Part shown: in pieces, positions 1 to 5,766 of the stretch | How positions within the stretch are numbered: the stretch's first letter is position 1 | How the letters are laid out: each line of letters opens with the position of its first letter | Source: JAVXAG01 sp036660615 | GTDB lineage: Bacteria > Bacillota > Clostridia > Peptostreptococcales > Anaerovoracaceae | Reading direction: 5' to 3' | Assembly (NCBI GenBank): GCA_036660615.1 | Contig: JAVXAG010000033.1 | Location: forward strand, 1 to 17,023 | Length of the DNA: 17,023 nucleotides | Program-made: the position numbers and the translations under genes | The notes under the pieces: model-generated | The model's input: the letters and a program-made list of their open reading frames with translations, nothing else | Database searches by the model: none | What the model was told of the DNA's origin: nothing

Positions 1-55
1 TGTTTTGACGTTATTGGTGGCGTAGCACCATTGGTGACAACTAAGAGTTCACTGA

Positions 56-96
56 AATCCCCCGAATATGGCAAAATCCAAAACATTCGGGGGATT
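56..96 (+). repeat. GC-rich hairpin repeat, copy 1
   Basis: The arms ATCCCCCGAAT (57-67) and ATTCGGGGGAT (85-95) are perfectly complementary over 11 bp, extended by an A-T pair, around an A-rich loop. No T-run follows, so it is not a good intrinsic terminator for + strand transcripts. A second copy lies 176 bp downstream in inverted orientation and a third, damaged copy lies at 361. It looks like a small dispersed palindromic element. Its function is unknown. Confidence 0.75.
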
Positions 97-231
97 CTAG
101 TCAATACTAACTTGCCAGAAGCACAGTAACTGGGGCGAATTCCATATATTCCTAGAAGAATTTACAGTATATGTCATCATAAGTCCCATATATTCAATTA
201 ACTGGCTCATATAACAATATGTAGAACATAG

Positions 232-272
232 AATCCCCCGAAAAATCCTAAAATCAAGATATTCGGGGGATA
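232..272 (-). repeat. GC-rich hairpin repeat, copy 2 (inverted)
   Basis: The arms ATCCCCCGAA (233-242) and TTCGGGGGAT (262-271) pair over 10 bp. Copy 1 carries the asymmetric GAATAT side on its 5' arm, whereas this copy carries it on the 3' arm. Read on the minus strand, the arm spacing is the same as in copy 1 (16 nt between GAATAT and TTCGGGGG) although the loop differs. The similarity continues past the arms: CGGGGGATTCTA at 88-99 is the exact reverse complement of 229-240. Confidence 0.7.
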
Positions 273-302
273 TTATCAATATTATGGACAATTACATCTC
301 GG

Positions 303-342
303 CACAGCATTTGCGACCCTGCCACCATGCGATCATGCTGTG
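303..342. repeat. 8-bp perfect inverted repeat
   Basis: CACAGCAT (303-310) and ATGCTGTG (335-342) are exact reverse complements around a 24-nt centre. An A-run follows on the + strand, so it would not act as a + strand terminator. It could be a protein-binding site or a chance hairpin. Confidence 0.35.
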
Positions 343-360
343 AAAAAACTCATCATCAAT

Positions 361-395
361 GAAATCACCCGAATATGACAAAATCCAAAACATTT
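361..395 (+). repeat. Hairpin repeat, copy 3 (right arm lost)
   Basis: The left part matches copy 1 closely, including GAATATG, the loop block CAAAATCCAAAA and CATT, in the same orientation. The sequence then turns AT-rich where CGGGGGAT should be, so the stem cannot form. One C of the left arm is also changed to A. This is a decayed or truncated member of the family. Confidence 0.6.
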
Positions 396-509
396 AAATC
401 TTAAAATTACAAACCACACTCGACAAATGGCTCAAATAATAGTAAAATGTATAAGATTGTGAAACAAACATATTTGAAAAGAATTAAATGAAATATACAT
501 GAGGGAAAA

Positions 510-2015
510 ATGAGACGAGATAAAAAAGAAAGTGCCAAAAAGCACGAGAAGAAGAATAAAGATAATAAACTAAAAAGTTTTACTAGAGTATGGTCGATTC
601 TATACGTAGTATTACTAGTGGCATTTGTTGGAGTTTTAATATATATGAATTTGTTGCCAATAAAATTACTTACTATTGTGGTAGCAGTTTTGCTGGTAAT
701 TAGCTTGCTGATTTTTCCAGCACTGTATTTTAAGAGTTTTAAAAAGAGCAGGAGAATTACGGCATTGGTCATGTCAGTAATATTGATGGTAGTTTATGGG
801 GCAGGGATTGTATATATGCAAGGCACTATTGACTTTATTTCAGCAATATCAAAAGGTCATCTACAAACCGAAAAATACCATGTTATAGTAAAGTCAGATA
901 GTCAGTACCAAGAGATTGACCAGATAAAAGGATTGACAGTACAGACATATTTAACAAATGAAATAAACTACTCAAATGCAAAATCAAAACTAAAAGATAA
1001 AGAAAACGTTGAATACGAAATGATAGAAGAATTATCGGCATTGGCAGATGGCGTTATAGATGGAAGCTATGAAATAGTATTTATTAGCGATTCACACTAC
1101 AAAACAATTTGCGAAGAGCACGATGGGTTTGCAGAAGCGAGTAAAATAATATATACTGTAGAGGTGCCAATAGAAACCAAAGATGTATCAAAAAATGTAG
1201 ACGTTACAAAGGAACCTTTTAATATTTATATCAGTGGGCTTGATGTAGAAGGCGAAATAGATGTTGTGTCCAGATCCGACGTAAACATGATAGTAACAGT
1301 AAACCCAAGAACACATAAGATTTTATTGACATCAATCCCTAGGGATTATTTTATAAATTTACCTAGCAAAGAAAATGCAGAGGATAAGCTTACACATACG
1401 GGACTATATGGAATTGAAGAAACCATAGGTTCAGTTGAGCAACTACTAGGTATCGACATTAACTATTTTGTAAAAGTAAATTACACGACAGTAACACAGT
1501 TTGTTGATGCTATCGGCGGAATTGATGTTGATTCAGACTATTCATTTACTACCCATGGACAACAAGTTTACTTTAACTTTGTTGAAGGCCAGAACCATTT
1601 GGACGGAGAACATGCTTTGGCATTTGCGAGAGAGAGAAAATCGTTCCCCGATGGTGATAACCAAAGGATAAAGAATCAGCAAGAAATTGTTAAGTCTACA
1701 ATCAAGAAAATGACTGGCAGTACATCTTTGTTGACCAAGTATACGAACATATTAAGCGCAATGGAAAACTACGTTCAAATTAACATGAACCAAAGAGAAA
1801 TGAAGAGCTTGATAAAAATGCAGCTAAACGATATGCCAAAGTGGAATATCAAGTCAGCTGATTTAACAGGTGGGAGCGAACTTAGGACATGCTATTCAAC
1901 AGGGAGCTATCTGGTTTACGTCATGACACCAGATCCAGCTAGCGTAGTAGAATGTGTAGATAAAATAGTTGAGGTTATGGGTACAAAAGATAAGCCCACA
2001 GAACAAGTGAATTAG
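510..2015 (+). CDS. LytR-CpsA-Psr (LCP) family protein, probable cell-wall polymer ligase
   Basis: LCP enzymes transfer lipid-linked anionic glycopolymers such as teichoic acid or capsule to peptidoglycan outside the membrane. The 501-residue protein has a very basic cytoplasmic N-terminus (1-25), three predicted membrane helices (about 26-48, 50-73 and 82-104), an extracytoplasmic linker domain (about 120-220) and an LCP domain (about 237-400). Signature pieces are RSDVNM at 255-260, SIPRDY at 275-280 and FARERK at 372-377 followed by DGDNQR at 381-386; these hold the conserved Arg and Asp residues that bind the polyprenyl pyrophosphate head group. Three helices with the N-terminus inside would place the LCP domain outside. 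The start follows a GAGGG site at 501-505. The linker resembles a solute-binding-protein fold, which is an inference. I cannot say which polymer is the substrate. Confidence 0.9.
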   Translation: MRRDKKESAKKHEKKNKDNKLKSFTRVWSILYVVLLVAFVGVLIYMNLLPIKLLTIVVAVLLVISLLIFPALYFKSFKKSRRITALVMSVILMVVYGAGIVYMQGTIDFISAISKGHLQTEKYHVIVKSDSQYQEIDQIKGLTVQTYLTNEINYSNAKSKLKDKENVEYEMIEELSALADGVIDGSYEIVFISDSHYKTICEEHDGFAEASKIIYTVEVPIETKDVSKNVDVTKEPFNIYISGLDVEGEIDVVSRSDVNMIVTVNPRTHKILLTSIPRDYFINLPSKENAEDKLTHTGLYGIEETIGSVEQLLGIDINYFVKVNYTTVTQFVDAIGGIDVDSDYSFTTHGQQVYFNFVEGQNHLDGEHALAFARERKSFPDGDNQRIKNQQEIVKSTIKKMTGSTSLLTKYTNILSAMENYVQINMNQREMKSLIKMQLNDMPKWNIKSADLTGGSELRTCYSTGSYLVYVMTPDPASVVECVDKIVEVMGTKDKPTEQVN

Positions 2016-2061
2016 TGGCAAAACTAGACAGAAAATTAATAATCGAAAGATAAAAAATGTA

Positions 2062-2090
2062 TTGACATTGACGGGGTGCTGTTGTACACT
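2062..2090 (+). promoter_or_regulatory. Sigma-A type promoter upstream of rpmG-secE-nusG
   Basis: A perfect -35 TTGACA (2062-2067) is separated by 17 bp from a -10 TACACT (2085-2090; 4 of 6 consensus bases). It lies in the 153-bp space after the LCP gene and about 70 bp before rpmG, so it probably starts the rpmG-secE-nusG transcript. No LCP terminator is visible before it, so some read-through is likely. Confidence 0.7.
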
Positions 2091-2119
2091 TAATAGGCAA
2101 CTTTATGATTATTAGTAAA

Positions 2120-2141
2120 CAGAGCTGGTTAACTGGCTCTG
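2120..2141 (+). promoter_or_regulatory. Leader stem-loop before rpmG
   Basis: CAGAGC (2120-2125) pairs with GCTCTG (2136-2141) around a loop that contains the palindrome GTTAAC. Only a weak AATTTT follows, so it is a poor terminator. It ends 13 nt before the rpmG ribosome-binding site and may act as a 5' leader structure. Confidence 0.35.
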
Positions 2142-2168
2142 AATTTTGAGTTAACGGAGGACAATCAA

Positions 2169-2318
2169 ATGAGAGTAAAAGTTACATTAGCTTGCACCGA
2201 GTGTAAGCAAAGAAACTACAATACAATGAAGAATAAGAAGAATGACCCTGACCGTATTGAATTCAACAAGTATTGCAAGTTCTGCAAGAAGGAAACTCTT
2301 CACAAAGAAACGAAGTAA
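2169..2318 (+). CDS. rpmG: 50S ribosomal protein L33
   Basis: This is a small 50S subunit protein of 49 residues, the usual L33 length. The sequence begins MRVKVTLACTECKQRNY and has two CxxC pairs (C9/C12 and C36/C39), so this is the zinc-binding C+ form, which is sensitive to zinc limitation in Firmicutes that also carry a cysteine-free paralogue. The basic N-terminus, the RNYNTMKNKKN stretch and the LHKETK tail are typical of the family. A CGGAGG site at 2155-2160 sits 8 nt before the ATG. The stop codon overlaps the ribosome-binding site of secE, so the two genes are tightly linked in one transcript. Confidence 0.95.
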   Translation: MRVKVTLACTECKQRNYNTMKNKKNDPDRIEFNKYCKFCKKETLHKETK

Positions 2319-2330
2319 GGAGAGAATGAT

Positions 2331-2576
2331 ATGGCAACGAGAGACAATGTAAAAAGAAATGCAGTCACTAAGGCTAAAAAAAGCGGCGGTGCAAAAGAGT
2401 ATTTCAAGGGTATTAAAGTTGAGATGAGCAAAGTAGTTTGGCCTACAAAAAAAGAATTAACTTCTTTTACAATAGTAGTACTTACAACTTGTGCGGTTTT
2501 CGCATTGGGATTTTGGCTAGTAGACACTGGATTCTTAGCAGCACTTAAAGCTGTTCTTGGAATCACTTTGAACTAA
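2331..2576 (+). CDS. secE: Preprotein translocase subunit SecE
   Basis: SecE is the small clamp subunit of the SecYEG channel in the cytoplasmic membrane. The 81-residue protein is of the short, single-span type usual in Gram-positive bacteria. It has a basic N-terminus (1-25), an amphipathic segment with the family signature VEMSKVVWPTKKEL (30-43, with the invariant W37-P38-T39) and one membrane helix at about 46-76. The start is preceded by AAGGAGAG at 2317-2324, overlapping the end of rpmG. It lies in the conserved secE-nusG pair. Confidence 0.95.
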   Translation: MATRDNVKRNAVTKAKKSGGAKEYFKGIKVEMSKVVWPTKKELTSFTIVVLTTCAVFALGFWLVDTGFLAALKAVLGITLN

Positions 2577-2603
2577 GCAGATTATGGATAAGAAGGTACA
2601 AAA

Positions 2604-3176
2604 ATGTCAGATATTGAAAATAAGATAGCTTCCCCCCTAGACGGAGAAGGCATAAGAGGAGATGGCCAAGCAAATTGGTATGTTGTGCATACGTATTCAG
2701 GCCATGAAAATAAGGTAAAAGTAAATATCGAAAAAATGGTTGAAAACCGTGGTATGCAGGATTTGATTCCAAGTATCATTGTGCCTACAGAAGACATAGT
2801 AGAACTAAAAAACGGACAGCGTAAGATTAAGACTAGAAAAATGTTTCCAGGTTACGTAATCATAAAGATGATTGTTACCAATGAATCCTGGTACTTAGTG
2901 CGAAACACGCAAGGCGTAACAGGTTTTGTAGGTCATGGCTCCGAGCCTATTCCACTTACTCCTGAAGAGGTAGCAAGAATGGGGATAGAAAAAGTTTATA
3001 TCGATCTAGATATTGAAATTGGAGACACAGTACGAGTTGTTAGTGGTCCATTTGAAAGCTTTATGGGCGTAGTAGAAGAGATCAACAAAGAAAAACAAGT
3101 ATTGCGTGTAAAAGTATCAATGTTTGGTAGAGATACACCAGTCGAACTTGAGTTTGGACAGGTAGACAAACTATAA
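2604..3176 (+). CDS. nusG: Transcription termination/antitermination factor NusG
   Basis: NusG binds RNA polymerase through its NGN domain and contacts Rho or ribosomal protein S10 through its KOW domain. In this 190-residue protein the NGN domain runs from about 24 to 125 (NWYVVHTYSGHENKV near the start, RKMFPGYV at 78-85, VRNTQGVTGFVG at 99-110) and the KOW domain from about 138 to 190 (GDTVRVVSGPF at 140-150). The usual NTPGV reads NTQGV here. The first ~22 residues, rich in Gly, Asp and Glu, are an N-terminal extension. The start at 2604 follows AGAAGG (2591-2596); the upstream ATG at 2584 is out of frame. It is 27 bp after secE. Confidence 0.96.
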   Translation: MSDIENKIASPLDGEGIRGDGQANWYVVHTYSGHENKVKVNIEKMVENRGMQDLIPSIIVPTEDIVELKNGQRKIKTRKMFPGYVIIKMIVTNESWYLVRNTQGVTGFVGHGSEPIPLTPEEVARMGIEKVYIDLDIEIGDTVRVVSGPFESFMGVVEEINKEKQVLRVKVSMFGRDTPVELEFGQVDKL

Positions 3177-3192
3177 AGAAAGGAGAAATAAA

Positions 3193-3618
3193 ATGGCTAA
3201 AAAAGTTGAAGGATATATTAAGCTACAGATTGCAGCCGGTAAAGCAACTCCAGCACCACCAGTAGGACCAGCATTAGGTCAAAAAGGTGTCAACATTATG
3301 GACTTTTGTAAACAATTCAATGCAAAGACACAAGACCAACCAGGAATGATTATTCCAGTAGTAATCACTGTATATGCAGACAGATCATTTACATTTATCA
3401 CAAAGACACCACCAGCAGCAGTTCTTTTAAAGAAAGCAGCAGGACTTGATTCAGCATCTGGCGAACCTAACAAAAAGAAAGTCGCTACTTTGACTAGAGC
3501 ACAAGCAGAAGAAATCGCAAAGATTAAAATGCCTGACTTAAATGCATCTAGTGTAGAAACAGCAACAGAAATGATTAAAGGTACAGCAAGAAGCATGGGA
3601 ATCGTTATAGAAGATTAA
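3193..3618 (+). CDS. rplK: 50S ribosomal protein L11
   Basis: L11 sits at the base of the ribosomal stalk in the GTPase-associated centre, where it contacts EF-G and the thiostrepton site. At 141 residues it has normal length. The N-terminal domain carries the conserved proline-rich loop PAPPVGPALGQKGVNI (about 20-35), which is the thiostrepton-contact region. The C-terminal RNA-binding domain spans about 75-141 and contains GLDSASGEPNKKKV and the ending ARSMGIVIED. The start follows AAAGGAGA at 3178-3185, 16 bp after nusG. No promoter or terminator is visible between nusG and this gene, so they are probably co-transcribed. Confidence 0.97.
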   Translation: MAKKVEGYIKLQIAAGKATPAPPVGPALGQKGVNIMDFCKQFNAKTQDQPGMIIPVVITVYADRSFTFITKTPPAAVLLKKAAGLDSASGEPNKKKVATLTRAQAEEIAKIKMPDLNASSVETATEMIKGTARSMGIVIED

Positions 3619-3624
3619 TTTAGA

Positions 3625-3789
3625 GTGGGAGGCAATGTTTATATAGTAAACAATTGTTAAATGCTTGATTTAGAAATAGAAGTACAAGAGATGGCTAGAA
3701 GCAAAGCGCGTTAATTTATGCAAAAAGTATATGCACATGATGAGTTACTTGAAATTTCAAAGAAGAGTGTGACAAGCCGTAAGTACCAC
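3625..3789 (+). promoter_or_regulatory. Possible L1-binding operator with widely separated arms
   Basis: In other Firmicutes, as I recall, the rplK-rplA spacer carries GTGGGAGG closely followed by CCGTTA...ACCAC, which mimics the L1 site of 23S rRNA. Here GTGGGAGG is at 3625-3632 and CCGTAAGTACCAC is at 3777-3789, directly before the rplA ribosome-binding site. The two are 144 nt apart. GTGG (3625-3628) can pair with CCAC (3786-3789). Right after the first arm is a hairpin, CAATGTTTA (3633-3641) with TAAACAATTG (3647-3656), one A bulged; a palindrome TTGAAATTTCAA lies at 3749-3760. The motif is seen; its role as an L1 operator is an inference. Confidence 0.5.
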
Positions 3790-3804
3790 AAGGAGGTAAA
3801 AGAT

Positions 3805-4500
3805 ATGCCTAAAAGAGGTAAAAAGTACAAAGAGTCAACTGCAAAGTTTGACAAAACAGAATTACAAGATGTAACAGAAGCTATGAAATTAGTTGTTGAA
3901 ACATCAAAAGCAAAGTTTGATGAAACTGTAGAAGTTCATATTAGACTTGGCGTAGATGGCAGACATGCTGACCAACAGGTTAGAGGAGCTATCGTACTTC
4001 CACATGGAACTGGTAAAAGCAAGAGAGTTCTTGTATTTGCTAAAGGACCAAAAGCAGCAGAAGCTGAAGCAGCAGGCGCTGACTATGTTGGAGCAGATGA
4101 GCTAGCTAAGAAAATCCAAACAGAAAACTGGTTTGAATTTGACGTAGTAGTAGCTACTCCTGACATGATGGGTGTTGTTGGTCGTTTAGGTAAAGTATTA
4201 GGACCTAAGGGATTAATGCCAAATCCAAAATCAGGAACAGTAACAATGGATCTTGAAAAAGCTCTAAACGAGATTAAAGCTGGTAAAGTTGAATATCGTC
4301 TAGACAAAACAAACATCATCCATACACCAATTGGAAAGAGTTCTTTTGGACCAGAAAAGCTACAAGATAACTTCAATGCATTGCTAGAAGCAGTCATTAA
4401 AGCAAAACCAGCAGCTGCTAAAGGACAATACCTAAAGAGCGTTACAGTAGCATCAACAATGGGACCTGGAATCAAAGTTAATCCAGCTATCATTGGCTAA
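3805..4500 (+). CDS. rplA: 50S ribosomal protein L1
   Basis: L1 forms the mobile stalk near the ribosomal E site and often represses its own operon by binding mRNA. I place the start at 3805 because AAGGAGG (3790-3796) lies 8 nt upstream, the protein then begins MPKRGKKYKES as family members do, and its length becomes the normal 231 residues. The frame is open for 29 more codons back to an ATG at 3718, but that stretch has no good ribosome-binding site and no family similarity. Recognisable pieces are HIRLGVDGRHADQQVRG near residues 46-62, VLGPKGLMPNPKSGTV at about 132-147 and the ending PGIKVNPAIIG. It is co-directional with rplK across a 186-bp spacer. Confidence 0.96.
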   Translation: MPKRGKKYKESTAKFDKTELQDVTEAMKLVVETSKAKFDETVEVHIRLGVDGRHADQQVRGAIVLPHGTGKSKRVLVFAKGPKAAEAEAAGADYVGADELAKKIQTENWFEFDVVVATPDMMGVVGRLGKVLGPKGLMPNPKSGTVTMDLEKALNEIKAGKVEYRLDKTNIIHTPIGKSSFGPEKLQDNFNALLEAVIKAKPAAAKGQYLKSVTVASTMGPGIKVNPAIIG

Positions 4501-4524
4501 TCTAACAATTGGACAATTTAATTA

Positions 4525-4632
4525 GGAATGCAAACCGTAGACAGCGAGGGCAAAAGCTTAAAACATAACCTCGCCGAGGTACAATATATAAATGATATTG
4601 ACCTTGTCTCGGAGTAGGCAAGGTTTTTTTAT
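4525..4632 (+). ncRNA. L10 leader (ribosomal protein L10 mRNA attenuator)
   Basis: The 5' leader of rplJ-rplL binds the L10-L12 complex, which lowers expression of the two genes. The sequence holds the recognisable AACCGTAGACAGC core followed by a stem CGAGG (4545-4549) with CCTCG (4569-4573). It ends in an intrinsic terminator at 4601-4630. An alternative pairing, CCGAG (4574-4578) with CTCGG (4608-4612), extended by CAA (4582-4584) with TTG (4604-4606), would break the terminator stem and act as antiterminator. The outer boundaries are approximate. I see no separate promoter between rplA and this leader. Confidence 0.85.
4601..4630 (+). terminator. Attenuator terminator in the L10 leader
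   Basis: CCTTGTC (4602-4608) pairs with GGCAAGG (4617-4623), with one G-U pair and an 8-nt loop, followed by seven T (4624-4630). It lies between rplA and rplJ within one operon, so it is best read as the conditional terminator of the L10 leader. Confidence 0.85.
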
Positions 4633-4686
4633 TGAGTACCAATTCGTGAATTGCATGAGAGCAATTCCAGAAAGGAGATAACAAAC

Positions 4687-5181
4687 ATGTCAGTAGAAGC
4701 ACAAAAACAAAAACAAGTTGTTATTGATGAAATAAAAGCTAAATTAGTAAATGCACAATCAGCAGTGGTAATCGATTATATGGGAACTACAGTTGCACAA
4801 GCAGATGCTATGAGAAAAAAACTTCGTGAGGAGAACATCGACTATACAGTATATAAGAATACTTTAGTAAAGAGAGCTATCGAGGGAACAGAATTTGCAG
4901 GACTTGCAGAAGTTCTTGAAGGACCTAGTGCATTAGCAATAAGCAAAGAAGATGCAACATCTCCAGCAAGAGTTCTTGATGGAATCATTACAGAGTATAA
5001 GAAAATGGAGTTCAAGGCAGGTGTTGTAGAAGGAACATTCTTCGACAAAGCTGGAATTGAAGCGGTTGCTAAAATCCCTTCAAGAGATATCCTTATTTCA
5101 AAATTCTTGGGAAGCGTTCAATCACCACTTTCAAAAGTTGTTAGAACTTTCCAAGCTATTGCAGATGCAAAAGCAGAGTAA
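4687..5181 (+). CDS. rplJ: 50S ribosomal protein L10
   Basis: L10 anchors the L7/L12 dimers to the 23S rRNA and forms the stalk base. The start at 4687 gives 164 residues and the typical MSVEAQKQKQVVIDEIKAKL N-terminus, with AAAGGAGA at 4671-4678. A TTG at 4651 in the same frame would add 12 unrelated residues across a small hairpin (GAATTGC 4648-4654 with GCAATTC 4661-4667) and is rejected. The N-terminal RNA- and L11-binding domain includes VVIDYMGTTVAQADAMRKKLR (part of it at about 27-46) and YTVYKNTLVKRA; the C-terminal helix that binds L12 includes SPLSKVVRTFQAIADAKAE. Its expression is probably controlled by the leader just upstream. Confidence 0.96.
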   Translation: MSVEAQKQKQVVIDEIKAKLVNAQSAVVIDYMGTTVAQADAMRKKLREENIDYTVYKNTLVKRAIEGTEFAGLAEVLEGPSALAISKEDATSPARVLDGIITEYKKMEFKAGVVEGTFFDKAGIEAVAKIPSRDILISKFLGSVQSPLSKVVRTFQAIADAKAE

Positions 5182-5238
5182 TAAAAACAATAATAAAAAT
5201 AGAGTTAAAATATTTTAAAATATTAAAGGAGAATCAAA

Positions 5239-5601
5239 ATGAATAAAGATCAAATTATCGAAGCTATCAAAGCTATGACAGTTTTAGAATTAAATGAGTT
5301 AGTACAAGCTTGCGAAGAAGAGTTTGGAGTATCAGCAGCAGCACCAGTTGCAGCAGCAGGTGCAGTAGCAGGTGCAGTAGCTGAAGAACAAAGTGAATTT
5401 ACAGTAGTTCTTCAAGAAATCGGCGCAGAAAAGATTAAAGTAATCAAAGCAGTTAGAGAAATAACTGGATTAGGACTAAAAGAAGCTAAGGAATTAGTAG
5501 ACGGAGCTCCTTCAAACGTTAAAGAAGGCGCAGAAAAGGGCGAAGCAGAAGCTATCAAAGCTCAGTTAGAAGAAGTTGGAGCTACTATCGTTCTAAAATA
5601 G
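5239..5601 (+). CDS. rplL: 50S ribosomal protein L7/L12
   Basis: L7/L12 is the multi-copy stalk protein that recruits translational GTPases. The 120-residue protein shows the N-terminal dimerisation and L10-binding region (1-31), a flexible Ala/Gly/Val hinge (about 32-50, including the duplicated GAVAGAVA) and the globular C-terminal domain (about 53-120). That domain carries the factor-contact helix with IKVIKAVREITGLGLKEAK (66-84) and the VDGAP motif. The start follows AAAGGAGA (5225-5232), 57 bp after rplJ. The gene is followed by a strong terminator, as expected for the end of the rplJL unit. Confidence 0.97.
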   Translation: MNKDQIIEAIKAMTVLELNELVQACEEEFGVSAAAPVAAAGAVAGAVAEEQSEFTVVLQEIGAEKIKVIKAVREITGLGLKEAKELVDGAPSNVKEGAEKGEAEAIKAQLEEVGATIVLK

Positions 5602-5630
5602 TAACACCACTAAGATGTATAAAACTTTCA

Positions 5631-5665
5631 TAAAAGGCTTACAATCAGGTAAGCCTTTTATTTTT
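5631..5665 (+). terminator. Intrinsic terminator after rplL
   Basis: TAAAAGGCTTAC (5631-5642) and GTAAGCCTTTTA (5649-5660) form a perfect 12-bp stem with a 6-nt loop, followed by TTTTT (5661-5665). It separates the ribosomal-protein genes from the rpoB promoter. The flanking A- and T-tracts could also let it work weakly on the other strand. Confidence 0.93.
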
Positions 5666-5687
5666 ATAAAAAGTTTATAAAATGTAC

Positions 5688-5716
5688 TTGATTGTTTGAC
5701 GCGGTTGATATATAAT
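5688..5716 (+). promoter_or_regulatory. rpoBC promoter
   Basis: TTGATT (5688-5693) and a perfect TATAAT (5711-5716) are separated by 17 bp, 50 bp before the rpoB start. A second possible promoter overlaps it: TTGACG (5696-5701), 17 bp, TAGACT (5719-5724). Together with the terminator just upstream, this indicates that rpoBC has its own transcription start in addition to read-through from rplL. Confidence 0.8.
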
Positions 5717-5766
5717 ATTAGACTGCGACGGAATGTAATTTGTTAAGTTTATAAGGAGTGATAAAT

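Larger units (their letters stand above)
1..509. other. Gene-free upstream region with hairpin repeats
   Basis: I find no convincing gene here. Frame 1 of the + strand is open from base 1 to a stop at 127-129, but it has no start inside the window, resembles no family I know and runs straight through a hairpin repeat. The minus-strand frames are short and low-complexity. The stretch is AT-rich apart from three related CCCCCG/CGGGGG hairpin copies and one separate inverted repeat, which are listed individually. I see no clear promoter for the downstream LCP gene; a TATAAG at 450-455 has no acceptable -35 partner. Confidence 0.6.

Noticed and set aside
1..129. Open frame on the + strand ending at 127-129, possibly the tail of an upstream gene
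   Set aside because: No start in the window, no recognisable family, and it reads through a palindromic hairpin repeat that is also present in clearly non-coding positions.
97..291. 64-residue minus-strand frame
   Set aside because: Its N-terminal part is hairpin copy 2 read backwards; there is no convincing ribosome-binding site or family similarity.
3718..3804. 29-codon in-frame extension of rplA
   Set aside because: The strong AAGGAGG sits before 3805, and L1 proteins begin at the MPKRGKKY position.
4651..4686. TTG start 12 codons upstream for rplJ
   Set aside because: It lies in a hairpin between the attenuator and the ribosome-binding site; the ATG at 4687 has a proper site and a normal L10 N-terminus.
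5758..5766. GTG start for rpoB
   Set aside because: It overlaps the ribosome-binding site; the ATG at 5767 has ideal spacing.
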